Source of the DNA: Paenirhodobacter populi
GTDB taxonomy: Bacteria; Pseudomonadota; Alphaproteobacteria; Rhodobacterales; Rhodobacteraceae
DNA: 64,000 nucleotides
NCBI RefSeq assembly: GCF_004022215.1
Contig: NZ_SAUZ01000001.1
Span: 299,587 to 363,586 of the forward strand
Reading direction: 5' to 3'
Positions 53,678 to 62,922 of this stretch are shown here, in pieces. The notes under the pieces were generated by a model, which saw nothing but the letters and a program-made list of their open reading frames with translations, was not told the DNA's origin and did no database searches. Positions within the stretch are counted from its first letter, which is position 1. Every line of letters begins with the position of its first letter. Position numbers and translations under genes: made by a program.

Positions 53678-54967
53678 ATGCAAGAACCCCACACCCGATC
53701 CTATTACGCCGCGACGGCCCATGCCTATCCGGCCTTCCCCGTCCTGCAAGGCGAGACGGAGGCCGATGTCGTCGTGATCGGCGGCGGCTTCACCGGCGTC
53801 AATGCGGCGATCGAGCTGGCCGACCGCGGTCTGCGCGTCGTGCTGCTGGAGGCGAACCGCATCGGCTGGGGGGCGACGGGACGCAACGGCGGGCAGATCA
53901 CCGGCTCGCTGTCCGGCGACAGGGCCATGGCGCGCGAATTCCGCCGCAGCCTCGGGAGCGAGACGGAAAACTACATCTGGAACCTGCGCTGGCGCGGCCA
54001 TGACATCATCCGCAAACGGGTGGCGCGCTTTGGCATCGACTGCGACCTGAAGCCGGGGCATCTGCAGGCGGCGCTGAAACCCGCGCATGTGGCCGAGCTG
54101 CGCGCGCTGGTCGCCGAGGCGGAGGCCCGCGGCATGGGCGACGAGGTGCGCTACGTCGAGGGCGCGGACCTGCGCGCGCTGCTCGACGTGCCGATCTACA
54201 TCGGCGGGGTCCACAACCGGCGCAACATGCATGTCCATTCGCTGAACCTCGTGATCGGCGAGGCGCAGGCGGCGGCAGGTCTCGGCGTGCGGATTTTCGA
54301 GGACAGCGAGGTCATCGGGATCACCCGCGGCGCGCGCCCGGTGGTCCGGACCGGGCAGGGGCGGGTGACCTGCGACACCGTGCTGCTGGCGGGAAACGCC
54401 TATCATCATCTGGGGCGGAGCAGGATGCGCGGGGTGCTGTTTCCCGCAGCCCTCGGCATCATCGCGACGGCCCCCATCGATGAAGAGGTCGCCCGCGCCA
54501 TCAACCCGCAGGACATCGCCGTCTACGACGACCGCTTCGTGCTCGACTACCACCGGCTGAGCGCCGACCGGCGCCTGATCTTTGGCGGCGGCACCAACTA
54601 TTCCGGCCGCGACAGCGCCGATATCGCGGCCGAGCTGCGTCCCGCGCTGGAACGCACCTATCCGCGGCTGAAGGGGATCGGCATCGACTTCGCCTGGTCG
54701 GGGCGCGACGGGATCGTGCTGAACCGGATCCCGCATCTGGGCCGGATCGCGCCGAACATCTTCTACGCCGAGGGCTATTCCGGCCACGGCATCGCCACCA
54801 CCCATATCGTCGCCGAGATCATGGCCGGCGCGATCACCGGCACGATGGAGGAATTCGACGTCTTCGACGCCGTCCATCGCCTGCGCCTGCCGATCGGCAA
54901 CTGGCTCACCCATCACGCGCTGGCCCTTGGCATGGCTTACTACACGCTGCGCGAGCGGCTGACCTGA
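53678..54967 (+). CDS. FAD-dependent amine oxidoreductase (PuuB-like)
   Basis: The 429-residue DAO-family flavoenzyme has the dinucleotide fold DVVVIGGGFTGVNAAIELAD, VLLEANRIGWGATGRNGGQI and the C-terminal FAD block YAEGYSGHGIATTHIVAEI. It would oxidise a gamma-glutamyl amine made by the preceding enzyme to the aldehyde plus hydrogen peroxide. An aldehyde dehydrogenase, the next PuuC-like step, is missing here. A broken ALDH lies 12 kb away, but linking the two would be speculation. Confidence 0.9.
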   Translation: MQEPHTRSYYAATAHAYPAFPVLQGETEADVVVIGGGFTGVNAAIELADRGLRVVLLEANRIGWGATGRNGGQITGSLSGDRAMAREFRRSLGSETENYIWNLRWRGHDIIRKRVARFGIDCDLKPGHLQAALKPAHVAELRALVAEAEARGMGDEVRYVEGADLRALLDVPIYIGGVHNRRNMHVHSLNLVIGEAQAAAGLGVRIFEDSEVIGITRGARPVVRTGQGRVTCDTVLLAGNAYHHLGRSRMRGVLFPAALGIIATAPIDEEVARAINPQDIAVYDDRFVLDYHRLSADRRLIFGGGTNYSGRDSADIAAELRPALERTYPRLKGIGIDFAWSGRDGIVLNRIPHLGRIAPNIFYAEGYSGHGIATTHIVAEIMAGAITGTMEEFDVFDAVHRLRLPIGNWLTHHALALGMAYYTLRERLT

Positions 54968-54994
54968 TCCGCCTCCCCATAGAAAGGACCTAGA

Positions 54995-55363
54995 ATGACG
55001 ACGAAATACCTTGAAATCAACGCATTGAATCCGGGCGTCGAGCCTGTCACCGGCGCGCCCGACCCGGCGCTGGTCACCGACGGAAACCCCGCCTCGCTGA
55101 CCTGGGATCTCGACCGCACACCCGATGGCCGGGTCGAGACCGGCGTCTGGGAAGTCGCCCCCGGCACATGGACCTTCACCGCCGAGTGCTGGGAACTCAT
55201 GCATATCGTATCGGGCCATTCGGAACTGACCGAGGTCGGCACCGACAAGACCACGGTGCTGCGCGCCGGATCGGTGTTCCTGATGCGGCCCGGTTTGCAG
55301 GTCGTCTGGCGCGTCGTCGAGACCACCCGCAAGATCTGGGTCACCTACGTCCCCGAGGCCTGA
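54995..55363 (+). CDS. Cupin-domain protein (DUF861/EutQ-like)
   Basis: The 122-residue single-barrel cupin shows WEVAPGTWTFTAECWELMHI, SGHSELTEVG and AGSVFLMRPGLQVVWRV. Such proteins often accompany amine or polyamine catabolism genes, with unknown activity. GAAAGGA precedes the ATG at 54995. The gene sits between the oxidase and the binding-protein gene. Confidence 0.85.
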   Translation: MTTKYLEINALNPGVEPVTGAPDPALVTDGNPASLTWDLDRTPDGRVETGVWEVAPGTWTFTAECWELMHIVSGHSELTEVGTDKTTVLRAGSVFLMRPGLQVVWRVVETTRKIWVTYVPEA

Positions 55364-55416
55364 CCCTCCAGCACAAGACGGCCAACAGTCTTTGCCCGCC
55401 CCAACAGGAGAATGAG

Positions 55417-56466
55417 ATGACGATCGCAAGAACCGCCGGCATTTCCACCGCCATCCTCGCAACGCTGCTGTCGAGTGTCGCCCACGCCGAGGGCACGTTG
55501 AACCTGCTGACCTGGGAAGGCTATGCCGACCCGTCCTATGTGACGCAGTTCGAGCAGGAAACCGGCTGCAAGGTGAACGCCACCTATGTCGGCTCGAACG
55601 ACGACTTCGCGCCCAAGCTGATGGCGGGCGGCGGGGTGTTCGACCTGATCACGCCGTCGCTCGACACGACGAAGCTGATGATCGACCTCGATCTGGTCGA
55701 GCCGGTGGACACCGCGAAGATCACGGCATGGGGGGATCTTTACCCGACGCTGACCTCGCTCGACGCGATCCAGAAGGACGGACAGATCTACGGCGTGCCC
55801 TATACCTGGGGTGGGATCGTGCTGATGTATCGCACCGACGCTTTCACCACGCCGCCCGAGTCCATCGCCGATCTGTGGAACCCCGACCTGAAGGGCAAGG
55901 TCTCGATCTGGGACGACAAATCCTCGATCTACCTTGCGGCGCGCAAGAACGGCGACATGAACATCTATTCGCTGAGCGACGAGCAGATCGCCGCCGCGCA
56001 ACAGGCGCTGGTCGAGCAAAAGCCGCTGGTGCGCAAATACTGGGCCACGGCGGGGGAACTGGTCGATCTCTACAAATCGGGCGAGATCGTGATTTCCAAC
56101 ACCTGGGCCGGCAATCAGGCCAGCATCCTGAAACGCGCGGGCATCGACATGACCGAATTCGTTCCCAAGGAAGGGGCCGAGGGCTGGGTCGACATATGGA
56201 TGGTGGTGAAGGACACGCCGAACCTCGATTGCGCCTACAAATACCTGAACATGCAGCTGTCGCCGTTGGGGCAATGCGCGATCGCGAACATCAACACGGC
56301 CTCGGTCGCGAACCCCGTGGCGGCGAAATCCTGCATGAGCCCGGAACAGTTCGTCGAACTGCATCAGGACGATCCCGGCTATCTGGAACGGCTGATGGTG
56401 TGGCAGTCGCTTGGCGATCGTTACGAGGCCTATGCCAACGCCTGGAACGCGGTGAAGGCGCAATAA
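55417..56466 (+). CDS. Periplasmic polyamine-type binding protein (PotD/PotF-like)
   Basis: The 349-residue protein has a signal peptide (MTIARTAGISTAILATLLSS, cleavage after AHAEG), then GTLNLLTWEGYADPSYVTQF, the classic PotD/PotF start, followed by FDLITPSLDTTKLMIDLDLV and YGVPYTWGGIVLMYRTDAF. Trp, Tyr and acidic residues lining the cleft fit a di- or polyamine ligand. CAGGAG precedes the ATG at 55417. Confidence 0.93.
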   Translation: MTIARTAGISTAILATLLSSVAHAEGTLNLLTWEGYADPSYVTQFEQETGCKVNATYVGSNDDFAPKLMAGGGVFDLITPSLDTTKLMIDLDLVEPVDTAKITAWGDLYPTLTSLDAIQKDGQIYGVPYTWGGIVLMYRTDAFTTPPESIADLWNPDLKGKVSIWDDKSSIYLAARKNGDMNIYSLSDEQIAAAQQALVEQKPLVRKYWATAGELVDLYKSGEIVISNTWAGNQASILKRAGIDMTEFVPKEGAEGWVDIWMVVKDTPNLDCAYKYLNMQLSPLGQCAIANINTASVANPVAAKSCMSPEQFVELHQDDPGYLERLMVWQSLGDRYEAYANAWNAVKAQ

Positions 56467-56564
56467 CCCCCCGCAAGGCGCGTCCCGCTCCGGCGGGGCG
56501 CCCGCGATCGGACCCCCGGCCCGGCCATCCGCGCGGCCGGGGCGCGCAGAACAGGACGGGCATC

Positions 56565-57662
56565 ATGACGGCAATCATCGAACTGGATCATCTTTCCAAG
56601 CATTACAGCCCGGCGATCATCGGCGTGGACGATATTTCGCTGAGTGTCGGGGACGGGGAATTCCTGACCCTTCTGGGGCCGTCGGGCTGCGGCAAGTCGA
56701 CCCTGCTGCGCATGATCGGCGGGTTCGAGGAGCCGACGGCGGGCACCATCCGTCTGGCGGGACAGGATGTGACCGCGCTGCCGCCCTACCGCCGCGCGAT
56801 CAACATGGTGTTTCAGGATTACGCCCTGTTCCCGCATATGACCGTGGGCAGGAACGTGGCCTACGGGCTGAAACTGCTGGGCTGTTCGGAGCTGGAAATC
56901 CGCACCCGCGTCTATGACGCGCTGAAGCTCGTCGGGCTTTACGACAAACTGAAGCTCTATCCGCACCAGCTTTCGGGCGGACAGCGGCAGCGGATCGCGC
57001 TGGCCCGCGCCATCGTGCGGCGGCCCAAGGTGCTGCTGCTGGACGAACCGCTTTCGGCGCTGGACGCCAAGCTGCGCGAGCAGATGCAGACGGAACTCAA
57101 GCGGTTGCAGGAAAAGGTCGGGATCACCTTCATCATGGTCACCCACGACCAGACCGAGGCGCTGGTGATGTCGGACCAGATCGTGGTGATGGAAAAGGGC
57201 CGCATCGCCCAGAAGGGCACGCCGCAGCAGCTTTACGATCATCCGGCCTCGATCTACGTGGCGAATTTCATCGGCACCACGACCTTCCTGCCCGGCGCCG
57301 TCGAGGCCGCCGATCAAACCACCGCGCGGATCGCGCTCGGCGGGGGCGAGATCGCGGCCAATATCGACCGGCCCTTCGCGCGCGGCGAGCGTGTCACCAT
57401 CGGTCTGCGCCCCGAAAAGATCCGCATTCTGGCCGAGGGTGAAACCGCCGCCAACGTGCTGGCGGGCCGGGTGTCCGAGGTGATCTACTACGGGCTCGGG
57501 CTGCGGCTTGGCGTGACACTCGCCGACGGCAGCCGGATTTTCGCCGACCTGCTGTTGCCCGATACGCTGGCGCGGTCGCAGGTGCCGCCGGTCGGCTTGG
57601 CCGTGCGGCTTGCCGTCGCGCCGCACAACGTCTTTGTCTTCGCCGGAGAGGAGGCCGCATGA
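56565..57662 (+). CDS. ABC transporter ATP-binding protein (PotA-like)
   Basis: The 365-residue ATPase has Walker A LGPSGCGKST, signature QLSGGQRQRIALARAI, Walker B VLLLDEPLSALD and the H-loop MVTHDQTEALVMSD, plus a C-terminal TOBE region (FLPGAVEAADQTTARIALGG). It powers the permease pair that follows. The ATG at 56565 has AACAGGACGGG upstream. The last codon overlaps the next start (ATGA). Confidence 0.94.
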   Translation: MTAIIELDHLSKHYSPAIIGVDDISLSVGDGEFLTLLGPSGCGKSTLLRMIGGFEEPTAGTIRLAGQDVTALPPYRRAINMVFQDYALFPHMTVGRNVAYGLKLLGCSELEIRTRVYDALKLVGLYDKLKLYPHQLSGGQRQRIALARAIVRRPKVLLLDEPLSALDAKLREQMQTELKRLQEKVGITFIMVTHDQTEALVMSDQIVVMEKGRIAQKGTPQQLYDHPASIYVANFIGTTTFLPGAVEAADQTTARIALGGGEIAANIDRPFARGERVTIGLRPEKIRILAEGETAANVLAGRVSEVIYYGLGLRLGVTLADGSRIFADLLLPDTLARSQVPPVGLAVRLAVAPHNVFVFAGEEAA

Positions 57663-58525
57663 GCGCGCTCCGCCGTCATCTGCCCGCCGTTCTGGTTCTG
57701 GGCATTCCGCTGGCGTGGATCGTGCTGTTCATGCTGCTGCCCTACGGCATTCTGGCGACCTATTCCTTCTGGCTGAAGAAATATCCGACCTTCGTGCCCG
57801 CCTTCCAGTTCGGCAATTACCTGACGCTGTTCACCGATCCGCAATATGTTCTGGTGCTGCTGCGCACGATCAAGATATCTCTGCTGGTCTGCCTCGCCTC
57901 GCTGCTGCTGGCCTATCCGTTCGCGTGGTTTCTGGTCTATCGGTGCCGCTCGGCGCAGATCCGGACATGGCTCTACATGGCGGTGATCGCGCCCTTGTGG
58001 ATCAGCTACCTGCTGCGCGCCTATATCTGGAAAACCATTCTGGGGACCGAGGGCGTGCTGAACTCCTTCCTGATCTGGGCGGGGATCATCGAAACGCCGT
58101 CCTCGATCTTTCTCTACAACCAGTTTTCCATGGTGGTGACGCTGACCTATATCTTCATCCCGTTCATGGTGATGCCGATCTACACGGCGCTGGAAAAGAT
58201 CCCCGCGAACCTGAACGAGGCATCGGCCGATCTGGGTCTGGGTCCGTGGCGGAGCTTCTGGCGGGTGACGGTACCGCTGTCGATGCCGGGGGTGGCGGCG
58301 GGGTTCACGCTGACCTTCTGCCTGTCCTTCGGGGATTTCGTCGCGCCCTTCCTTGTCGGCGGGCCGGACGGCAACCTGATCGCGAATGTCATCACCACGC
58401 AGTTCGGCTCGGCGCTGAACTGGCCGCTCGGTTCGGCGCTGTCGGTGGTGATGCTGGTGGTGGTGCTGGGCGTCGTGTCGCTCGGCGATCGGGTGGAGCG
58501 GCGCAGCGCCGCCGGAGGGTTCTGA
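57659..58525 (+). CDS. ABC transporter permease (PotB-like)
   Basis: The 288-residue protein has six predicted spans and the EAA loop NLNEASADLGLGPWRSFWRV, which meets the ATPase. It is coupled to the ATPase gene by a four-base overlap. Confidence 0.92.
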   Translation: MSALRRHLPAVLVLGIPLAWIVLFMLLPYGILATYSFWLKKYPTFVPAFQFGNYLTLFTDPQYVLVLLRTIKISLLVCLASLLLAYPFAWFLVYRCRSAQIRTWLYMAVIAPLWISYLLRAYIWKTILGTEGVLNSFLIWAGIIETPSSIFLYNQFSMVVTLTYIFIPFMVMPIYTALEKIPANLNEASADLGLGPWRSFWRVTVPLSMPGVAAGFTLTFCLSFGDFVAPFLVGGPDGNLIANVITTQFGSALNWPLGSALSVVMLVVVLGVVSLGDRVERRSAAGGF

Positions 58526-58526
58526 C

Positions 58527-59339
58527 ATGACGACGCAAACACATCGGCGCGCCTCGCGTTTCGCGGCGGATACCGCCTTCGCCACCTTCATCGCCTTGCT
58601 GATGGGGTTCCTGTATATCCCGATCTGGGTCCTGATCGCCTTTTCCTTCAACGATTCATCCTCGCTCAGTTGGCCGCTGTCGGGCTTCACGCTCGACTGG
58701 TATGCGAAGCTTGCAGGGAACGAGCCGCTGCTGCGCGCGATCAGGAACAGCTTTTACGTCGCGACCGGGGCGACGGTGCTGACCCTGCTGATCGGGGTGC
58801 CCGCGGCGCTGGCGCTGCATCGGTTCGACTTTCCGGGCAAGACGGCGTTCCGCCGCCTGATCCTGCTGCCGATCACCCTGCCGGGGATCGTCACCGGCAT
58901 ATCGATGCTGAACATGTTCAAGCTGACGGGGCTTTCGCTCAGCCTCGAAACGGTGATCATCGGCCACGCGACGGCTCTGGTGGGGGTGGTGGTGACGCAG
59001 GTCTACGCCCGGCTGCAACGGCTGCCGCCTTCGCTGCAGGAGGCGGCCTTCGATCTGGGCGCGGGTCCGTGGCGCAGCTTCGTCGACATCACCCTGCCCA
59101 ATATCCGCTCCGCGATCGTCGGGGCGGGGTTGCTGTCCTTCGTGCTCAGCTTCGACGAGATCCCGGTGACGTTTTTCCTCACGGGGCGCGAGAACACCTT
59201 GCCGATGTATATCTATTCGACCATGCGTCGCGGCATCACGCCCGAGATCAACGCCGTCGGAACGATCATCGTTCTGCTGTCGCTCGGCCTGATCATTCTG
59301 TCGGTCCTGATGACGAAGCGGCAGGGACCGGGCAGATGA
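58527..59339 (+). CDS. ABC transporter permease (PotC-like)
   Basis: The 270-residue protein has six spans, a basic cytoplasmic N-terminus, FSFNDSSSLSWPLSGFTLDW near the start and the EAA loop SLQEAAFDLGAGPWRSFVDI. It ends the polyamine-type operon; only mobile-element debris follows. No obvious terminator is seen, so transcription may run into the IS remnant. Confidence 0.92.
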   Translation: MTTQTHRRASRFAADTAFATFIALLMGFLYIPIWVLIAFSFNDSSSLSWPLSGFTLDWYAKLAGNEPLLRAIRNSFYVATGATVLTLLIGVPAALALHRFDFPGKTAFRRLILLPITLPGIVTGISMLNMFKLTGLSLSLETVIIGHATALVGVVVTQVYARLQRLPPSLQEAAFDLGAGPWRSFVDITLPNIRSAIVGAGLLSFVLSFDEIPVTFFLTGRENTLPMYIYSTMRRGITPEINAVGTIIVLLSLGLIILSVLMTKRQGPGR

Positions 59340-59404
59340 CGCGGTATCCGGCCCCGATCGGACAGTCGCGATCCGCTCCATGCCCCAACTGCGGTGAGCA
59401 CGGC

Positions 59405-59560
59405 TGAACCGGCCTCCGTTTCGACGGGGCATCAGGTCTGAACGTGGGGTCCAGGCATATTCCTGAGCACATGCTTATGGCTCACGTAGAGATCATCGCC
59501 GGTGGCAACCGTCGACCGCCGCTGTAGCATGGCCGAAAAGCGGCGCATCGCTAAAGAGAC
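59405..59560 (+). mobile_element. IS remnant A: left end plus broken OrfA start
   Basis: Starts TGAACCGGCCTCCGTTTCGA, similar over ~110 bases to remnant B at 61012. Both then carry CTGAGCACATGCTTATGGCT and an OrfA start (VEII.GGNRR here). In this copy the frame meets a stop codon (CGCTGTAGC) right after the RRP segment. No right end was found. Confidence 0.7.
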
Positions 59561-59864
59561 GCCGTATGACCGGGCCCGTGGCCTCCATTCCCGCTCCAGC
59601 TGCGGCCGCCAAGGGGTCAGGCTGCTCTTGCGGATGCGGAACACATCTTCGCGTTCCCCGCGCAGGATCTGGCGAACCAGCTTGCGGCTGGGCCGGTCGA
59701 GCGGACGATATGCTTGACGGGAAGGCCTTCACCACCCGTCTCGATCCGGTATTCCTGCCGTATTTCTATCCACACGCCCGCACGGGGCGCGACTTCGCCT
59801 AACTATCTGTTCAGTCCCGGCATCTGGTGGGTTCTCGAAGACCGAGGCACGGTTTCCGGCAAAA

Positions 59865-60512
59865 GGCACCTGCCTTGCGATCTATTCCCGCACCGTCAAT
59901 CCGGGAGAGGCGCTCGCCGATGTGCTGCGCCGGCATGTCTCGTGGTGTGCGCAATGGTAGGCGGCGCTGAAGAAGCTCTTTGCCAGCTACGTCACCGCCA
60001 AGCAGGCGCAGAACGTGCTCGACTACGACGATCTGCTGCTGGCTTGGGCGCAGGTGATGACCGCTTCAGCCGTCGGGTTCGTCCAGATCTTGACGGCCAT
60101 GTTGATGTACCGCTTCGACAACCCGACATTCTCTGCGACGGCGCTGGCGAAACCGAAAACCTCGGGTTCCTGATAGGGGTGGGAAGTGATTTCCCAGCCT
60201 CTTCTGTGAGAGCTTCAACCAGAGGTCGCGTGCGAGAAGCCTCCCACGCCAGCTTCAGCTGATACAGGTGTTGGCACCGATCCAGTGCGATCAGTTCGCC
60301 CCGGCCGAGGTTTTCCATGACCTCTTCCAGCCGGGCAGCAGTATCGTCATCCGCGGCGGAGATCGTCGCGGGGATCTGATGGAGCAGATCGCCATGGGCT
60401 ATCCGTCGCGCGAGCGGTTCCTGACGCTCGCTCCCCCGACGCTACCAGCGGGCAGGCCGGGGTGGCCCTGAAGGACGAGGACTACCTGATCCTATAGACC
60501 ATCCATTCCGCC
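59865..60512 (+). pseudogene. UvrD/PcrA-type helicase relic
   Basis: The plus strand reads GTCLAIYSRTVNPGEALADV ... HVSWCAQW, an in-frame TAG at about 59957, AALKKLFASYVTAKQAQNVL then DYDDLLLAWAQVM. It breaks, then resumes with AMGYPSRERFLTL and, in another frame, PDATSGQAGVALKDEDYLIL, a TAG, and TIHSA. These blocks are in the order of superfamily I DNA helicases. Between ~60085 and ~60330 the plus strand is not helicase-like, while the minus strand reads coherently (RLEEVMENLGRGELIALDRC), so an unrelated piece has been inserted. The gene is dead. Confidence 0.75.
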
Positions 60513-60766
60513 CCTCACAGCCAGTACCGCTTAACCCGCTGTCCACGAAACCGGCAGCAGCTCAGTTCCGTATGCGGCAGGCGCGATCGACCGGAGAGCG
60601 TCATTCTCGGGTGGTCGGATCAGGGTAGGCGCAAAGTAAAGCTGATCGAATCGAGAACACCTTGCACGGGTCTTGCCCCACGTTCTCGTGCAGTTCTCGG
60701 TAAGTTCCAAGAAAATCAAGTAAAACACGGTCTCCAGCGGCATCGTGAAATCGGCTAAATTTGTCC

Positions 60767-60795
60767 TTGTTTCCGGGATACTTGCCACATATACG
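60767..60795 (+). promoter_or_regulatory. Promoter of tRNA-Ser
   Basis: TTGTTT at 60767-60772, a 17-base spacer and TATACG at 60790-60795, seven bases before the mature tRNA start. Confidence 0.6.
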
Positions 60796-60802
60796 GATCA
60801 GC

Positions 60803-60892
60803 GGAGACGTGGCCGAGTGGTCGAAGGCACACCCCTGCTAAGGGTGCAGGCCCGGAAGGGTCTCGAGGGTTCGAATCCCTTCGTCTCCGCCA
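60803..60892 (+). tRNA. tRNA-Ser(GCU)
   Basis: 90 nt class II tRNA: acceptor GGAGACG / CGTCTCC, discriminator G, encoded CCA, anticodon GCT in CCCTGCTAAGG, a long variable arm (GGCCCGGAAGGGTCT) and T-loop GGTTCGAATCC. It is flanked on both sides by IS debris. No second copy of its 3' end was found in the window. Confidence 0.97.
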
Positions 60893-61011
60893 TGAATTCT
60901 TGAAATCACTGAGTTTTCCGAGTCGCCTCGATGATCGGGATGGCCGTTTGGGGTGCGCCCTCGTTACCAAACGGTAACGGGGGCATCAGATTCCCGCGCA
61001 GCACGGATCAT

Positions 61012-61242
61012 TGAACTGGCCCCCGTTTCGACCGGACACCCAGGTCTGAACATGGAGGCTTAGGCTTATGCCTGAGCACATGCTTATGGCTAACGTAGAG
61101 ATCATCACTAATGGCGGCCATCGTCGGCGCTGGAGCGCGGCGGAGAAGCTGCGCATTGTCGAGGAGACGCTGGAGGATCACGCCAGCATTTCGATCGTCG
61201 CGCGTCGCAATGGCGTGGCGCCTTCGTGGTCGCGCGTCAGCA
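61012..61242 (+). mobile_element. IS remnant B: left end plus OrfA, cut by the IS5-type element
   Basis: Starts TGAACTGGCCCCCGTTTCGA and encodes, from ATG 61086 (MLMANVEIITNGGHRRRW), SAAEKLRIVEETLEDHASIS and IVARRNGVAPS, an HTH-type OrfA as in IS3/IS66-like elements. The reading frame is interrupted where the IS5-type terminal sequence begins at ~61243, so the C-terminal part is gone. Confidence 0.8.
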
Positions 61243-61478
61243 GGGCGTTGTTGCAGAACTCCCGCCGCAGCAAGATTCCCTCCGCGCATCCATGCTGTTA
61301 GGCTTCCGTCATGAGTAAGCCTGAGCCTTCCCGATACCGCACGGCGAACTGGAAGCCCTGCAAATGCCGCGCTGGAACAACGTGGCTCTCTGCTGATCTG
61401 GCTGGACAGGGACATGGTGTGGGTCGCCCCGAAAGCCGGTCGCAATGGCCGACCGCCGGTGTTCGCGGTGAGGAGGAT

Positions 61479-62922
61479 GAGAAAACAGTCTGAGGGGGGC
61501 TGTTGAAGAAGCCCCATACCTCTGATTCACTGTGCTTATTGGTGGATGAGAGGTTACGATGTTGGGTCGGAAGGAACGCGGGCAACTGGAGCTTTTCATC
61601 ACCGGGTCGCTCCGGGGCCTGATCCCTGACGACCATGTGCTGGTGAGGGTTGATCAGGTTCTCGATCTCGAGTGGCTTCGTGCTGAGGTGGCCGCCCTCT
61701 ATTGCGCCGACAACGGCCGCCCCCGGCATCGATCCCGAGGTTGCCGTGCGCCTGATGCTGGCGGGGTTTCTGCTCGGCATCGTCCATGACCGGCGCCTGA
61801 TGAGGGAATCGCAGGTCAATCTCGCGATCCGCTGGTTCGTCGGTTACGCCGTACACGAGGCGCTGCCGGATCACTCCTCGCTGACGCGCATCCGTCAGCG
61901 TTGGGGCGAGGACGTCTTCCACCGGATCTTCACGCGTGTCGTGCGGCAATGCCAGCAAGCCGGGATGGTTTCAGCCGGGGCCGTCCACATCGACGCTAGC
62001 CTGATCCGGGCGAATGTCAGCATGGATGCGCTCGTGACGCGCCATCTGGATGCGGTCGAGGCAGCCGCCGACCACACGGGGCGGGACGCGCGCGCGAGCG
62101 GCAGGTTCAAGAAGCTCTGCCGCACGGATCCGGACGCCAGTTGCCAGCGGATGCGCCACCGGTTCAAGCACCGCTGGCGACGGCGACATCCTCCAAGGCC
62201 CCGCTGCGCCCGGCCTACAAGCAGCACACGGCCGTTGATGACCTGGCAGGCGTCGTCGTCGATGTGGAGATCGTGACCGGCGAGGAGCACGACACGGGCC
62301 GGGTCAACGAGCGCCTCGACGCCATCGAAGTGACCCTCGGGGTTACCCCGGGCCGGATCACGGCGGACACGATTTATGGGGTGGGACGGGTCTTCGCCGC
62401 CCTTGAGGACCGCCAGATCGAAGCCGTCATCCCGCCTCTTCGCTCTCCGCGCGCCAAGGGGGCGCAGGGGTTCCCCTCCGAGCGGTTCAAGTATGATCCC
62501 CAAAACAACGTGGCCCGATGTCCGGCGAAGAAGCGGCTGACCCCCCGCAACAGCACGAAATCCGGTAAGTGGTATCGCGCCGACCGACATGATTGCGCGC
62601 GCTGCCCCCTCAAGGCGCAATGCCTGCCCCGGGGCACCCCGTCCCGCCGGGTGCATATCGTAACCAACCACGCGGCCACCGCTGGCGGGTCGAAGGCGCG
62701 CACGGCACGGCCAAGACGCTCCACGGATTTGCCAGGGCCATCCGCAGGGGAATCGAAAACATGAAGATCCAGGCCCTCCTGACCGCCGTGGCGATGAACC
62801 TCAAGAAGCTAGCGGCAGCCGTGCAGTTCATCTGGTCAATCATCGGAAATCGACCGGTCGCCCCAATTCCCGCATCAGCCTAAAACGACTTCTTCAACAG
62901 CCCCCACCGGACTGTTTTCCCG
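61479..62922 (+). mobile_element. IS1182-type element inserted in the IS5-type gene
   Basis: Both ends carry GGGGCTGTTGAAGAAG in inverted orientation (left ~61496-61511, right ~62889-62904). The match extends outwards through AAAACAGTC on both sides, giving an imperfect ~33-bp terminal repeat. The ~1.44-kb element contains one transposase gene on the plus strand. A target duplication was not resolved. Confidence 0.8.
61559..62883 (+). pseudogene. IS1182-type transposase, frameshifted
   Basis: The ATG at 61559 has GAGAGG upstream. The protein reads MLGRKERGQLELFITGSLRG, then (shift near 61730) DPEVAVRLMLAGFLLGIVHD ... HIDASLIRANVSMDALVTRH, then (shift near 62180) AYKQHTAVDDLAGVVVDVEI ... ITADTIYGVGRVFAALEDRQ ... 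HDCARCPLKAQCLP, then (shift near 62680) RWRVEGAHGTAKTLHGFARA and MKIQALLTAVAMNLKKLAA. The acidic catalytic positions (VHIDASL, DTIYG, VEGAHG) are all present, but three frameshifts make it inactive unless frameshifting rescues it. Confidence 0.85.

Noticed and set aside
60531..60788. Minus-strand 85-codon frame before tRNA-Ser
   Set aside because: It overlaps the tRNA promoter, has no ribosome site and no family features.
60803..60892. tRNA-Ser 3' end as an integrase attachment site
   Set aside because: No duplicate of the tRNA 3' end and no integrase gene are visible in the window, so an att site cannot be supported.
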